This document shows, piece by piece, positions 1-11,505 of a DNA stretch of 64,000 bases. The stretch's first letter is position 1, and each line of letters starts with the position of its first letter. This stretch comes from Chelydra serpentina (Eukaryota; Chordata; Testudines; Chelydridae). The stretch covers positions 35,872,001 through 35,936,000 of the forward strand of contig JBAIAC010000008.1 in the NCBI GenBank assembly GCA_037349315.1. The letters run 5' to 3'. Under the pieces are notes generated by a model. The model was not told the origin of the DNA, did no database searches, and worked only from the letters and a program-made list of their open reading frames with translations. The translations under genes and the position numbers were made by a program.

Positions 1-2530
1 CTGCCTCCTTATCCCCAAAGTTCATTGTGTTGCCCCCAGAATCTGGATAACTCCCTGTGATTTAGCCTCCATTATCTTCCGATCCTCCTGTTTACTCCAT
101 ATGCAGATTTTGCTTCCACTGTATTGGCCTACAGTGCTTAATTTACATAGCTGATAGCGAGACGTGGATCAACTTTCTTTGTGTGACTCAAAATCTGCTT
201 GTCCACCCTGCCTTGATGTAGGTGTATGTTTTAATACAGATACACAACTTCTTAAATGTCATCCATATGTACGTCACACAATGATTATGAGGATCAGTGT
301 GATCCTGGCTTTCATTTAGATCTCACATGACATTCTTTATAGATAAATAGCATGACAGCAAAGCAATGTGTTGTGAGTTTGTCTGGCCTGTCAGGGGCTA
401 CATAACAATAAACCCTTTGCCAGTTGGATTGAGAGATTCCTATGGGGTCACATCAGCCAATGGAAAAGACCTTAAGGAACCATAGTAGGCAGTCCCACGG
501 CTGCTTTAACTTGTACCAGAAAAGCCCTAGCATTAAAGAGAAGATATTTCTTTCTGAGCTGGGAAGGTTGGTTGAAGTTAAATGTAAAGGCAGAAAGACC
601 CCTATGTGAGTCATATGAAACAGACAAGCCTGTTCTCCAAACAGAAGAGAAAGTACTATACAAGGAAAATACACTGGGACAATGAGCAAGGCATTTCTCT
701 ACGCGGGGGTTGCATCTTAAAACCGTTCTGAATCTGGTGCAGAAGGCAGGGCCCTACTTGCTAATTGGCGCATCTTGCTGGGAGCATATAATCCCTGCGC
801 TCTGGGATCTGCATGGGCTGCTCTTTGGTCTCTGGTGGAGTTTAAGGTGGTGGGTATGACCAAGGGGCCCTGGAATGGAGTAGGGGGCCATGGCCCATCA
901 CTTTTTACCTGCTGTAAGGGTGAGCAATGGGGATAGAGGGGGTGGAGAGGCATGATCGGGGGGCAGGATCTTGGGGGGAAGGGGCAGTGCAAGGGAGGGC
1001 CCTGGGGGAAGGGATAGTACAGGGGTTGGGGCCACGGGTCAGGCTCTGGTGCCCCCCCCTTTAGGGAGCTTCTGTTGCCCCTGTCATGACTTAGTGGGCT
1101 GAGACTGGTTTACCTGAGGGACTACCTCTCTCCCCAAGCAATACCACCACAGCTGTGGTCAGCAGGGGTGCCTAGGCTGGATCCCTCTCAGTGGTCGGGT
1201 GCTCTTTGTGAGGGCTCTGAGACACTGGGGCTTACTGCTCCCTTGCTTCTGAAATAGTTTGAATTTGGTGACCTTCCGGACATGCTGCAAAAGACTTCTA
1301 TCTGAGAGGCTTGTGGTTTTGCTTCATGCAGTAATGAAGGGAATGGAGTCTCAGTAGGTGTCTGTCTGGCTAATTCCTGTCTGATTGATTATTTCAGTGC
1401 TGCTGGTATTTCGTTGTATTGTATAACTTATCAATGTGCTAGGGTGCCCAGAGCCATGAATAGGCATCTTTTTTATTATTATTATTATTATTATTTTAAA
1501 TCTAAATAAATAGCATTGCAGAAAATGAGACTATGCATTAAAACATCATTCAGCTGTAATAATCAAACGTTAGTGGCTGACCTTGACTAGTGGAGAAATA
1601 CCATTTACAGATGAGAGAAATTGTTGTTTGAGTGGACAAAAATCATGTATGCTCATTGGCTCTAAAGAGGGAGATAACAGAGAGAGAGAGAGAGAGAGAT
1701 TATTTTTCAAGCACAAAAGCTGGAAGGAGTTGGCCAGAGGCTGCATCAACAGAGGGATGGATCATCTCTGTAGTTTCTAGGGCAAGTATATCAAATCTCA
1801 GCTTTTCATGTCATGTCTCCATGGGCCCTCTATCAAAATGTGCCTGTCCACCATCTTAACTTCTGGCAACATAAAGTATGGTTGCATATTTTGATAATAT
1901 GGGGAGCCCTGAGGCTGGAGGATTAAGCCCATATTCTGTAGATTCATAAATATGAGAGGAATGGCAATATTTTATGTCAATGTTGCATGAGTTTCACTTG
2001 AATAGGACATCTCATCAGTCCACACATTCATGGTTAGGCATGGCAGCCATAAAGATTTCCTGACATTAATACTGTCTTTGTCTTCAGCTTAAGGATTTTG
2101 TGAATCATGAACTCAGAGTCTTTCTCTTGGAGCCATTTATCAGCCCAAAGGTCATTAGAACGAGAATATGCTTATGGTGTAGCATTACAAAACCATCAGT
2201 TCATGGAGAAAAAATTCTGATTCAGCATTTGTAATACAGGCTTTTCAGAGAGCTTTACGGTGTTAGCAGTCAGGAAGAGTCACAGTCAGTGGTCCTGGTG
2301 TGCCCAAATATGCATGGGAATCTCCTTTAAGAACTTGTACCTCTTCTCTAGAGAAACAGAGCAGAGAACTTTAGTCTCCAAGGCTGTCAGTCCAGCTCCT
2401 TGTACTACATGTGTATGGGTCTAATTTAAAGGCTAATTTAATTGCAAATATTGTGAATTATTTAATCAATGATTACATGGTATCTGCAGTTCTGTTCCTT
2501 AATCTACTGTTGGCTGCGGAATCCCTGTAG
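1..2530. other. Intergenic stretch, no gene recognised
   Basis: No coding region can be supported here. Two simple repeats are visible: an ATT run at about 1470-1495 and an AG run at about 1678-1700. The stretch 720-1250 is G-rich with C-rich patches and may be old repeat material, but no ends or duplications could be found. The rest looks like ordinary AT-rich non-coding DNA. Confidence 0.6.
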
Positions 2531-2535
2531 CTCTG

Positions 2536-3215
2536 TGTAGCGGGGTGGAAACCGCTCCTGCCCTGAGGGGCTGGAAACAGCCCTAGGAGAGGGCTGAGGC
2601 GGAGAGCTGGGCTGATGAGTAAAGCAGCCACAGCTGTGGCCAGTTAATCAGGCCCCAGCTGGCCCTTATAAGAGGGCAGTGGGCCTGGAGCAGACACTCT
2701 TTCTCTGCCTTTAGGGAGAGAAGGGCCTGGCTGGAGGACCTGACCAGGTACCTAGGGTGGAGCAGGGCTGGGGAAGGCCAGAGGAGCTGGGGAGCTCCGG
2801 CCTGAGAGAACCCCAGGCTGCGGCCTAGTGTTACGTCCAATAGGTACAGGGGTTGCAGGGGGCAACCCATGGGTAGGCTGAGGCAGCAGGTCCAAACCCC
2901 CTTTGCCTGTGATGAGTGGCTTATACTGCAGTCTGCCCCAGGGCGCGGGGGCTAGCTGGTGACTGGCAGTAGCCTACGACTGAGGTGAGGTGGGGATAGT
3001 GGGTTGGGGGTTCCCCTGGGGAGGGGAGACCCAGATCTAGGGGTACTGCCAGGGGGTGGCACCCCAGTTAAAAGGGCACCGGGTCCTGGGAGGGACACGG
3101 GGCCAGCGTGGACAGGCGGATCACTGGCCTGCAGAGGGCGCTCCAGAGGCTGGTGAGCTAATTCCCTGGAGAAACCAGCAGGAGGCGCCGCAGGGGTGAG
3201 TCCGACCCTGCCACA
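2536..3215 (+). mobile_element. Solo LTR, 680 bp, with 5-bp target duplication
   Basis: The segment begins TGTAGCGGGG and ends CTGCCACA, the TG...CA termini of a long terminal repeat. CTCTG lies directly on both sides (2531-2535 and 3216-3220), a 5-bp target-site duplication. A TATA-like CTTATAAGAG at about 2667 fits a U3/R promoter and suggests plus orientation. No internal retroelement genes flank it, so it is a solo LTR left by recombination. The class (Gypsy or ERV) cannot be told from the sequence alone. Confidence 0.85.
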
Positions 3216-3827
3216 CTCTGACTCTTCACTCTTTAGGGGGCCATTGAATCATTTGCTGGACTTAATGGGCCTAATTTATTGTTCTTTTATTATTTATTTG
3301 TATTGCAGTAGCATCTAGAGGCCCCCCAAAATATCCCCATTGTACTAGGCACTGTACCCTCTGTAGGAAGCACTGCCTGCCTCAAATAACTTATGCAGTA
3401 GAACCTCAAAGATGCGAACACCAGAGTTACGGACTGACCGGTCAACAAGACACCATGTGAAACTGGAAGTAACCAATCAGGTAGCAGCAGAGACAAGAAA
3501 AAAGGGAAAAAAATACTGAACTGTGCCTGTATTGCATCTTAAAGGCAGGCACATCTGGGCTGCCTGCCTCCATCCCTTATCCCCCACCCCCATGCTGGGC
3601 AGCCACTTACAGCAAGATGGTGGGGCTGCCAGCCCAAGGCAGCTGGAGCCAGCAGAGCAGGAGCAGTGCTGGGGTCTGCACCACTTTCGCAGCCCCTCCC
3701 TGGGCTGGGAGGGGGACGCGCTGTTTTTAAAACACACACACACACACACACAAGCTTGCAAACGCATGCCTGCTGAGTAGGGGGGCTCAGCTGCTGCTGA
3801 ACCCTGGCCTGGAGTGTCAGCTGCTGG

Positions 3828-4457
3828 CAGGGCCGGCTCCAGGCACCAGCCGACCAAGCATGTGCTTGGAGCAGCACCTGGAGGCGGGCGGTGCTGAGGG
3901 GTTTTTGTTTTTTTTTTAAATTTTTTAAAAAACATTTTTTAATTTTAATCTCCCTTGGCCTCGCTCTCCCGGCTGGGGCACCGGCGGGGAGCACAGCACG
4001 GCCGCCTCTCGCTGCCCCAGCCAGGGCAGCGGGGGGCGGCCCTGCTGCACTCCCCGCCGGCGCCCCAGCCAGGAGAGCAGAGCCACGGGAAAGTAGGGTG
4101 ACCAGACAGCAAATGTGAAAAATCGGGACAGGGAGTGGGGGGTAATAGGAGCCTATATAAGAAAAAGACCCAAAAATCGGGACTGTCCCTATAAAATCGG
4201 GACATCTGGTCACCCTACGGGAGAGCCGCACTCCCCGCCAGCGCCCCGGCCAGGAGAGTGGAGGGCGGCTGTGCCGCGCTCCCCGCCGGGGCAGCAGGGA
4301 CGCGGGCAAGCCGCTCTCCCCGCCAGCGCTGCGGCCGGGGTAGGGGGAGTGGCCATGCCGCACTCCCCGCGGGGCAGCGGGGACGCAGGCGAGCCACGCT
4401 CCTAGCCGGCACCCCGGGCAACCGGCGGGATGGCAAAAAAAGCCAGAGCCGGCCCTG
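3828..4457. mobile_element. Non-autonomous hAT element inside the Tigger copy
   Basis: The termini are CAGGGCCGGCTCCAGGC and the matching inverted GCCAGAGCCGGCCCTG. They are flanked by a perfect 8-bp duplication GCTGCTGG at 3820-3827 and 4458-4465, the hallmark of hAT transposition. The interior is GC-rich with repeated CCCCGCCGGCGCCCC-like blocks and carries no transposase. Its termini match those of the 1.8-kb element at 43173-44978, so both belong to one hAT family. Confidence 0.9.
4094..4217. mobile_element. 120-bp MITE with TA duplication inside the hAT
   Basis: The unit runs from GGGTGACCAGA to TCTGGTCACCC, perfect inverted ends flanked by TA on both sides (4094-4095, 4216-4217). That pattern fits a Tc1/mariner-type MITE. 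It contains two ATCGGGAC-type internal repeats. It lies inside the hAT, so it is the youngest layer of the nest. Confidence 0.85.
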
Positions 4458-4699
4458 GCTGCTGGATCTGGAGCCCAAAGTGCGCTTTGTTCAGAGTTAC
4501 GAACATTTCAGAGTTACAGACAACCTCCATTCCTGAGGTTCTGCTATAAATAGGGAAGACGGACAAAAGGGAAGAGAGGTGAAATGACTGACTAACGATC
4601 ACACAGCATTTCAGTGGCAGAGCCAGGAACAGACCCCAGTTCTCCTAATTCCCAGTCCACTAGACTATATTGCTTCCCCTTTCTATGCCAGTTTTACAG

Positions 4700-7600
4700 T
4701 AGCACACCTCAGCTGCATTCATTTCAAAGATGTACAACTGGAGTGACTCAGTGGTGAATCAGCCTGATTTGCTCTCTCGGTACCATGTACTATGTATCAA
4801 AGGAAGAAGCCAGAAGTTGAACATTATAATAAGCAAGATGTTGAATAAAGTACAATATATGTGTTTTAAAATCTTACCCAACCATGTAGCTGTTTTTCCT
4901 CAGCTGCAAGGGGTTAAAAGGGTATTCTAGATCCACACAAAATAAAGCGTGCATTGGTCTACCCCATGTATGTCAGTATTTTAATGGTTTATTCTTATAC
5001 TTTCATTTTATTATTTGTGGCTCTTGTTCTCTTTCACCCCACCCCCATCCTTGCGTTTTTGTGTGGGTGTGCACTTGTTTTTTGGGCCTGTGGTTCATTT
5101 TTACCTTTCAGCAAGTATATGGGGTTTAGAAATTTTATATAAATAGTTCCAGCTCCTATAACTTTAGAAAACTATACCCTTCAAACGTCAAGCCCATGCC
5201 ACCTGTGATCGTCCTCCGCCTTTTTTGTGGTTGGATAGGTATATAACAAATAATGTAGTTGGTTTCAAAAAGCTTTCAGGCCCCTGAATCACAGCCAATA
5301 TAGAAAGGTTTCTATGCCCTAGCAGACCTGCCTGCTAATTGGAGCCATTGACTGCATTCACAGAACCACCATAGTGCCTCCATGCAGTGTGAGGATGTGC
5401 GGGAGTGGGACATACAGTTCCTGTTGCCAGAAATGTCATTAATATCCCTGCCAAGTGCCCAGTCTTCTGTCACAATGTAAACATTTTCCTAGAGCAAAAA
5501 TTACAAAACACACAAGATGTTCTGTACAGAAATGAAATGAGGGGGAGGTAAGTGAACAATGGGCTTCTTGTCTGTACTTTACACAAGGAGCTTTGCAGTG
5601 TCAGGTGCGAAACCTATTGATTCTGAAAGAAATAAGATGTGTATGGAACTTGTAATTATGCTTTTTAAGTGACATGTTTGTTGAAAATATAGAAAAGAAC
5701 AATGAATCAGGAAGTCATTACATAAGAGCATTATGAAAAGGTCGCTAAATTTAGCAGGCTAGATTTTTGTCCCTGCGATGATGTTTTTTCTTGTTTCCTA
5801 TAACCCATTCTTCTGGGAGATATTTCCCTAGCCTATTGGACTCATTTGTTTGCTCCAGTGGCCTTAAGGTAAAAATAATTCTATTTGTTCTCCTTTCTTG
5901 GGAGAACACCACTCATCCTGAGTTCCCTGTTTGAGTTTAGATCCCAAGGGCCCAATATTCTGCTTCAGTTGCCCTGGCAGGAGGAAAGCAAAGTGTGTGT
6001 GTTGGGGTTGGGGTGGCAGTGACCAGTGACTTCCCCCTGGAACTGGAGAGGGTGGGGTCTGCTTTCAGGAGGGACCTAACCTGGCGAGGCACCAAGGGCT
6101 AGGCTGGTATTCTATAAGCACTAGAGCCTCAGCATGTAATACTGGCCTCTCAGCCTGATTAATGAAATTCTGCTTGCCATATCCCCTATTGCTAATTAAA
6201 CAGCCCCTGCCCTTCAGTCTCCAAGCCTTCAGATACCTCCCCTCATGCCTACAGAAGGTTGGGGTATTTCCTGGTTGACTCCCCTAGTGAGTTTAAACCT
6301 CGCTAAGGAACATCTGAATTAATGTTGTTTCCAGTTTTTGTGAGGGTGTCAAATTTTATCTAGACCCGGTGACAGCTCTGCTCTCGATCACGGATAAACA
6401 ATCTAAAAAAGCAGCTCCCCCCAGAATGGACCCTGGAGTTATGGTATTTACTTTCTCTTACTGATTTCCTCACTCATAATGAGCTGTTGACTGGGCTCCT
6501 AGTTTTACAGTGAGTCTAACATTTAACTAGGACGGAATATAATCATACCAGTAAATACTGGTTCATATAAAAAGGCACTGTGGATGTCTCCCCTGGGCCA
6601 ATAAAGAGATTAGATTGCAGGTGCTACATTCTGTGCTTACTCCACCTTTCAGCCTCCCAGATTCTCAACTGCTCTGGGGGAAGGCTGTGGCCCCCGACAT
6701 AAATCACAGCAGCTCACCTAATTTCCAGTAGCTTCCCCTCAGCTAGCAATGAGCTGTTCCAAAGTATACAGAGCATTGGCCACTCCCTTTTCCATCCTCA
6801 GCATGCCCCCTCAAATCCCCAACATGCATCTACACCAGCAAAAGGCTACAAAGGGCATTAGCCATTTATGTTGCCCTTGTGCCACCCCTGTACTGGGGAT
6901 AGTCTCTGGATGCTGTTTCTACACCCGCTAAGTGCCCTTTATGCCTAGTCTAGAACAGTGTAAAAAGACCTAGTGGGGGGACAAAATCTGCTACATACCT
7001 CCAACACCTTTTCCTAATCAGCATATAAAGTACTAATGGCCAATCACTATAGTAGGATGTTAATACTTATTTCCTAGTATTTTCCAAACTCACAAAGCTA
7101 ATAGATCTATATAGCTTGTTTTATTTTCGTTGGGGTATCAGCAGTATCACTAACCTCACCTAATAAATGGAAAGATTAGCTCTAGCATGCAGGCTGCCAT
7201 ATTTTGTAGATCTCTTATTGTCCCCCATTCAGGTAAAAATTGACTATAAAATGGCATCAGGGCTCTGGGTACCACTGGGGTTGTATGTTTTGCTTTCAGG
7301 GATATCCTATTATGTTTGATAATCTTCATTAAGCACCTCGAGGCTGCCTAAATAACCTAGTACTGAACATGGAGAAAAACGCCTGTGGTGCTGCCTCGTG
7401 TGCCACATACATCAGCATGTCAAACGTTCTAATTCCCTTGGGACAGGGTCCGCCTTTATTCTGTGTGTTATACGGGACCACACTCAACGCATCAGTGCTT
7501 AGCTAGCACTCCAGAATGCTGATGAAATCTGTCAGCACACAAAAGGTTAACTGAAAGGACACCTCCATGCTTACAGCATTTCAGCTGGGAGCATGACTGC

Positions 7601-8900
7601 ACTTCCTGAGTAGGTGAAGACCTCTGGCCTTTGGTCTCCTGTCATACAGGGCATGTGGAAATCTCAGGGGAAAGGCTTATTTCTAATGAGTACAGTGTTG
7701 TTACCTGAGCTTTAAAGCCTTATATCGAAGCGGTTTGTAAAACAAAGCCGGAGCTGAGGCCGTTTTGGTTTACATGCGGAGGAGAGTATTATCATTTGTT
7801 TTCACATGCGGAGGAGAGTATTATCATTTGTTATAAGTTTCTCTTGGCAGGTTAGTATTTATGGTGCTTTTGTAATTTGCAATTATCCCATCTGCAGAAT
7901 GTCTACCACATTTCAGTGATGCAGAACACAAAATTGCATGGCTGAGTTTAGCTGCATTCTAGACAAGGGGTTCTATGTCCTGGGGCACGATATCAACAAG
8001 GCTTGGTTGGTTTAGCCGCCTTTGTTACTAGCCAGACACCATCATTTGATATTTGGCTGAGAGTTTTCAAGTTTTCTTTAAAACGATGGAGCTGATTCAG
8101 CCCTCAAATGTGCCGTCAGGGGTAAATAATACAGAAACCAGGTCTGCAGGTCCTTCGCTGTGGAAAGTCTACCCAGTGTGAGACTGCAGTCACACAACAC
8201 TTCTGTCCAGGTGCTTAGACTCTGCACTCTCAAAATCGGCTAGCATCAGCCAGGAAAGGCGGTTGGAAATAGCACTCAGGGGGTGATGCATGAGAACCCC
8301 GACTATACATTAAAGCTGTCCTCCCCTGCTGGAATGCCTGGTGGTGGGCACAAGAACAATCAATGCCTGCCTCCTTGGGCACAGCAACCCTGCTGGGATA
8401 GTGAGGTGTATCTGTTATCTCCCTGGGATAGTGGGGTTGAATAAAGCCCATTGTCCTCTCTGTGGATAAAGAGATTAAAACACTGTTATCAATCTCTCTA
8501 AAAAGACTGCAAAGCTGTGGCCCTGCAGTAACCATATTCTGTATAATCCTTCAGGACGGCAAATGGGGACAGCTCTTACATGAAGGGATGGGGGTGTAAG
8601 GGTGGATTGCTCCTTGTGTCCTACCCCTCCCCTTGTTGTAGTAGTGGGCCACTCTAGCATATGGTACCATCCTATAATTTGTATGGGACTTGATATGCTT
8701 CAGCTAATATCTCTTCATTATGCTTTATTTTTCAGTACAATTTCTGGATCACCCCCCAGAATATGTGCTAGCTGGATAGAAAACATGTCACCATCCAAGA
8801 GTGTAAGGCATTAACCACATTTTGCTTCCTGCCCTGAGGTTTGTTTTATAATGTCTCATGTGAAATAGGACTGACTAGCAAAGGCTCAGTAAAGGAAAAT
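4700..8900. other. Intergenic stretch, no gene recognised
   Basis: No gene could be supported. There are many short reading frames, none with a recognisable domain. One feature stands out: a perfect 32-bp tandem duplication at about 7772-7835. The rest appears to be unique or very old repeat-derived DNA. Confidence 0.6.
7772..7835. repeat. Tandem duplication, two 32-bp units
   Basis: The unit starting ACATGCGGAGGAGAGTATTA at 7772 recurs at 7804 with no visible change over about 30 bases. It is a recent local duplication in non-coding DNA. Confidence 0.9.
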
Positions 8901-8939
8901 AGCATATGTCCGCAGGTCAGGGCTGCTCGGTCTTCTCGC

Positions 8940-9649
8940 ATGCCATGACCGGAAGCTTCCTCAAGGGCTTGGACCGGTCCTTCCCGTATGCCAGGACCCA
9001 GTCCCACAGTGGGACCTGAATTTGGTGTTATCTTGCCTCACGGGGCCCCGTTTGATCCCCTGGCCACATGCTCCTGGTCTCACCTCTCCTGGAAGGTAGC
9101 ATTCCTCGTGGCCATCACGTCCGCCCGACGGGTGTCGGAGCTCAGGGCCTTGACCTCAGACCCGCCCTTTACGGTCTTCTACAAGGACAAGGTCCAGCTC
9201 CAACCCACCCAGCTTTCCTTCCTAAAGTGGTCTCCGCTTTCACGTGAACCAGGATATTTTCCTCCCTGTCCTCTGCCCCAAGCCGCATGCCTCGGGCGAG
9301 GAGTGCCGCCTCCATACGTTGGACGTGCGCAGGGTCCTTGCTTTCTACTTGGAGCAGACTAAGCCGTTCCGTAGGTCCCCGCAACTCTTTGTTGCCTCAG
9401 CCGAGCGTATGAGGGGTCAGCCAATCTCTACCCAGAGGCTTTCCCGGTGGATCACTTTGTGCATTCACACATGCTACGAGTTAGCGAAGGTCCCCTCACT
9501 GCCTATCGTGAGGGCACACTCGACCAGGGCGCAAGCCTCGTCGGCCACCTTTGTAGCCCATGTCCCCATCCAGGACATCTGTAGGGCCGCTACCTGGTCC
9601 ACGGTTCACACGTTCACCTCGCATTATGCTGTTGTCAGACGGCTACCGG
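8940..9649 (+). pseudogene. DIRS tyrosine recombinase fragment, frameshifted
   Basis: The product would be the tyrosine recombinase that integrates a circular DIRS DNA. The first catalytic arginine lies in SARRVSEL (about 9120-9143). The HSTR box (His codon 9517-9519, Arg 9526-9528) and the C-terminal SHY tyrosine at about 9625 are also visible. The first half reads in the frame of 8988 and the second in the frame of 9244. A single missing G near 9225 explains the shift. The gene is then cut by an LTR. It is a dead fragment of a mobile-element gene. Confidence 0.85.
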
Positions 9650-10368
9650 TGTGGTGCTCTGCTCTGCTCTGTTCAATGTTGATCTCAGTCGGCTGCGTGC
9701 GTGTGTTCCCTCTGTGTGCTGCCCCAGCTCTGCGCAGATAGCTGACACAGCAGACCCCGAGAGAACCCCCAAAGACCACAGACTCTAGTAAGGTACGAAG
9801 GCACGTCTCTAGCTCCCCGGATTATAAATTATAACTCTACGGTTTATTGCTAGTCCCTATGTGCACCCTGGCAATGGACACAGCTCAGTCAGTGGCGGGA
9901 ATTTCCACTGCCCCTAGGCCGGACAAAGACAACTCCTCGGGGGTGAATTCTTATGCACAGGTACAAACAAGTTACACATCACTCCTGACGTACTGACGTG
10001 CAACCCCTCTGCATAACCAGGTACAACCCCTTCTACGTGTAAGGTGCCGCCTCCCACCTTGTACATGTTGGTTCGAACAAAACAACTCTATCCATCATAT
10101 TACCCTTTTGCCCCTGTCTTTAGGATGGGCCAGCCTGTTCCTTGTTATCTGTGTGGAATGTACAAGTGTTCTGGTACCTTTTAGGTTTGTGTACTTTTGC
10201 AACATCAGTCCTTTCCTTGCCAACTTCTGTGAGCAGGGCCTGCCTTTGGCTCACAGCTTAACTTTGCTGTATGTTAGCAAAGTCTTGACCATTACTTTAG
10301 CTCAGGCCTTAGGCCTCATACCGAGCCTCTGATACAAGGGTTTATGCTCAGGGCCTCATCTTACTACA
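9650..10368 (-). mobile_element. LTR inserted in the DIRS fragment (probably ERV-type)
   Basis: About 720 bp of non-DIRS sequence interrupts the DIRS copy just after the recombinase tyrosine. It begins TGT and ends ACA on the plus strand, and on the minus strand holds a GCAATAAACC polyadenylation-like signal, so a solo LTR in minus orientation fits. No clean target duplication was found, and the left edge could instead be near 9675. No internal viral genes are present. Confidence 0.6.
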
Positions 10369-10831
10369 TATGCGATCGTCTCCCATGCTAGGGATGACGC
10401 TGGCTTTGGTAGAGCGTGCTCCAGCCAGACAAGGTGTGAACTCCTACCCACCTCCATGACGTATTGCTTGGAATCACCTACTATGGAATAGACATGAGCA
10501 ATCACTCAAAGAAGAAAGGACAGTTACCTGTTCCGTAACTGGCGTTCTTCGAGATGTGTTGTTCAGGTCTATTCCACATCCCGCCCTCCTTCCCCTCTGT
10601 CGGAGTTGGTCCGGCAAGAAGGAACCGAGGGTGGGGGGAGCGCGCAGTCCCCTATATAGCACGCTATAGCGGCGCCACTCCAGGGGTTGCAGCAGTGCTC
10701 CCCCCTACGGATACTGCTAAGGGAAACCTTCCGGCACCGATGCACGTGGCGAGCATGCACACCTATGGTGGAATAGACCTGAGCAACACATCTCGAAGAA
10801 CTCCAGTTACGGAACAGGTAACTGTCCTTTT

Positions 10832-11505
10832 TGAATTATGACCCTATCCTCCAAAGCAGTTGCAATCCCTCCCAGTTTGGTATCATCTGCAAACTTAATA
10901 AGCGTACTTTCTATGCCAATATCCAAGTCGTTGATGAAGATATTGAACAGAGCCAGTCCCAAAACAGACCCTTGCGGAACCCCACTCGTTACACCTTTCC
11001 AGCAGGATTGGGAACCATTAATAACTACTCTCTGAGTACGGTTATCCAGCCAGTTGTGCACCCACCTTATAATAGTCCCATCTAAGTTGTATTTCCCTAG
11101 TTTATTGACAAGAATATCATGCGAGACTGTATCAAATGCCTTACTAAAGTCTAGGTATACCACATCCACCGCTTCTCCCTTATCCACAAGACTCATTATC
11201 CTATCAAAGAAAGCTATCAGATTGGTTTGACATGATTTGTTCTTTACAAATCCATGCTGGTTCTTCCCTATCACCTTACCACCTTCCAAGTGTTTGCAGA
11301 TGATTTCCTTAATTACTTGCTCCATTATTTTCCCCGGCACAGAAGTTAAACTAACTGGTCTGTAGTTTCCTGGGTTGTTTTTATTTCCCTTTTTATAGAT
11401 GGGCACTATATTTGCCCTTTTCCAGTCTTCTGGAATCTCTCCTGTCTCCCATGATTTACCAAAGATAATAGCTAGAAGCTCAGATACCTCCTCTATTAGG
11501 GATCA
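10832..11505 (-). pseudogene. CR1 LINE reverse transcriptase fragment
   Basis: The minus strand encodes about 195 residues of CR1 reverse transcriptase. Visible motifs are YRPVSLTSV, then LDFSKAFDTV, then GVPQGSVLG, and the catalytic FADDTKLGG box (about 10878-10900). Read alone it lacks the endonuclease and the 3' UTR. Its 3' side is cut by the DIRS terminal repeat near 10832 and its 5' side ends near 11500. It is a truncated, non-functional LINE copy. Confidence 0.92.

Larger units (their letters stand above)
3396..4546. mobile_element. Tigger-like (Tc1/mariner) non-autonomous element
   Basis: Left end CAGTAGAACCTCA and right end TGAGGTTCTGCTA are inverted terminal repeats of the Tigger/pogo type. 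Subterminal CAGAGTTAC motifs occur at both ends. TA is present at the right flank (4547-4548); the left flank is TG, probably a decayed TA. About 510 bp is native; the rest is an inserted hAT element at 3828-4457. No transposase reading frame remains. A CA dinucleotide run lies at about 3732-3752. Confidence 0.75.
3284..4692 (-). repeat. MIR-like CORE-SINE, split by a nested insertion
   Basis: The two halves, about 3284-3395 and 4547-4692, together resemble a MIR-type CORE-SINE on the minus strand. The right half contains the reverse complement of the conserved MIR block (GATCACACAGC, then GTGGCAGAGCCAGGA). The left half contains the tail found also near 24.54, 28.80 and 40.74 kb (GTAGCACCTAGAGG-like, then GTGCTAGGCACTGTA-like). 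A Tigger-like transposon separates the halves. As a MIR-age repeat it is the oldest layer of a four-level nest. Confidence 0.7.
8905..10832 (+). mobile_element. DIRS retrotransposon, 5'-truncated copy
   Basis: This is the 3' end of a DIRS-type element. It carries the tyrosine recombinase region (about 8910-9640), an internal complementary region (about 10480-10590) and a right terminal inverted repeat ending near 10830. Motifs of the type GAATAGAC.TGAGCAA facing TTGTTCAGGTCTATTCCA mark the last two. The organisation matches the fuller copy at 41633-48883. An LTR of about 0.72 kb sits inside it. The 5' part (gag, RT) is missing. It abuts a CR1 fragment on the right. Confidence 0.85.

Noticed and set aside
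3539..4363. Open minus-strand frame of 274 codons
   Set aside because: It crosses the Tigger, hAT and MITE borders and so reads through several unrelated insertions.
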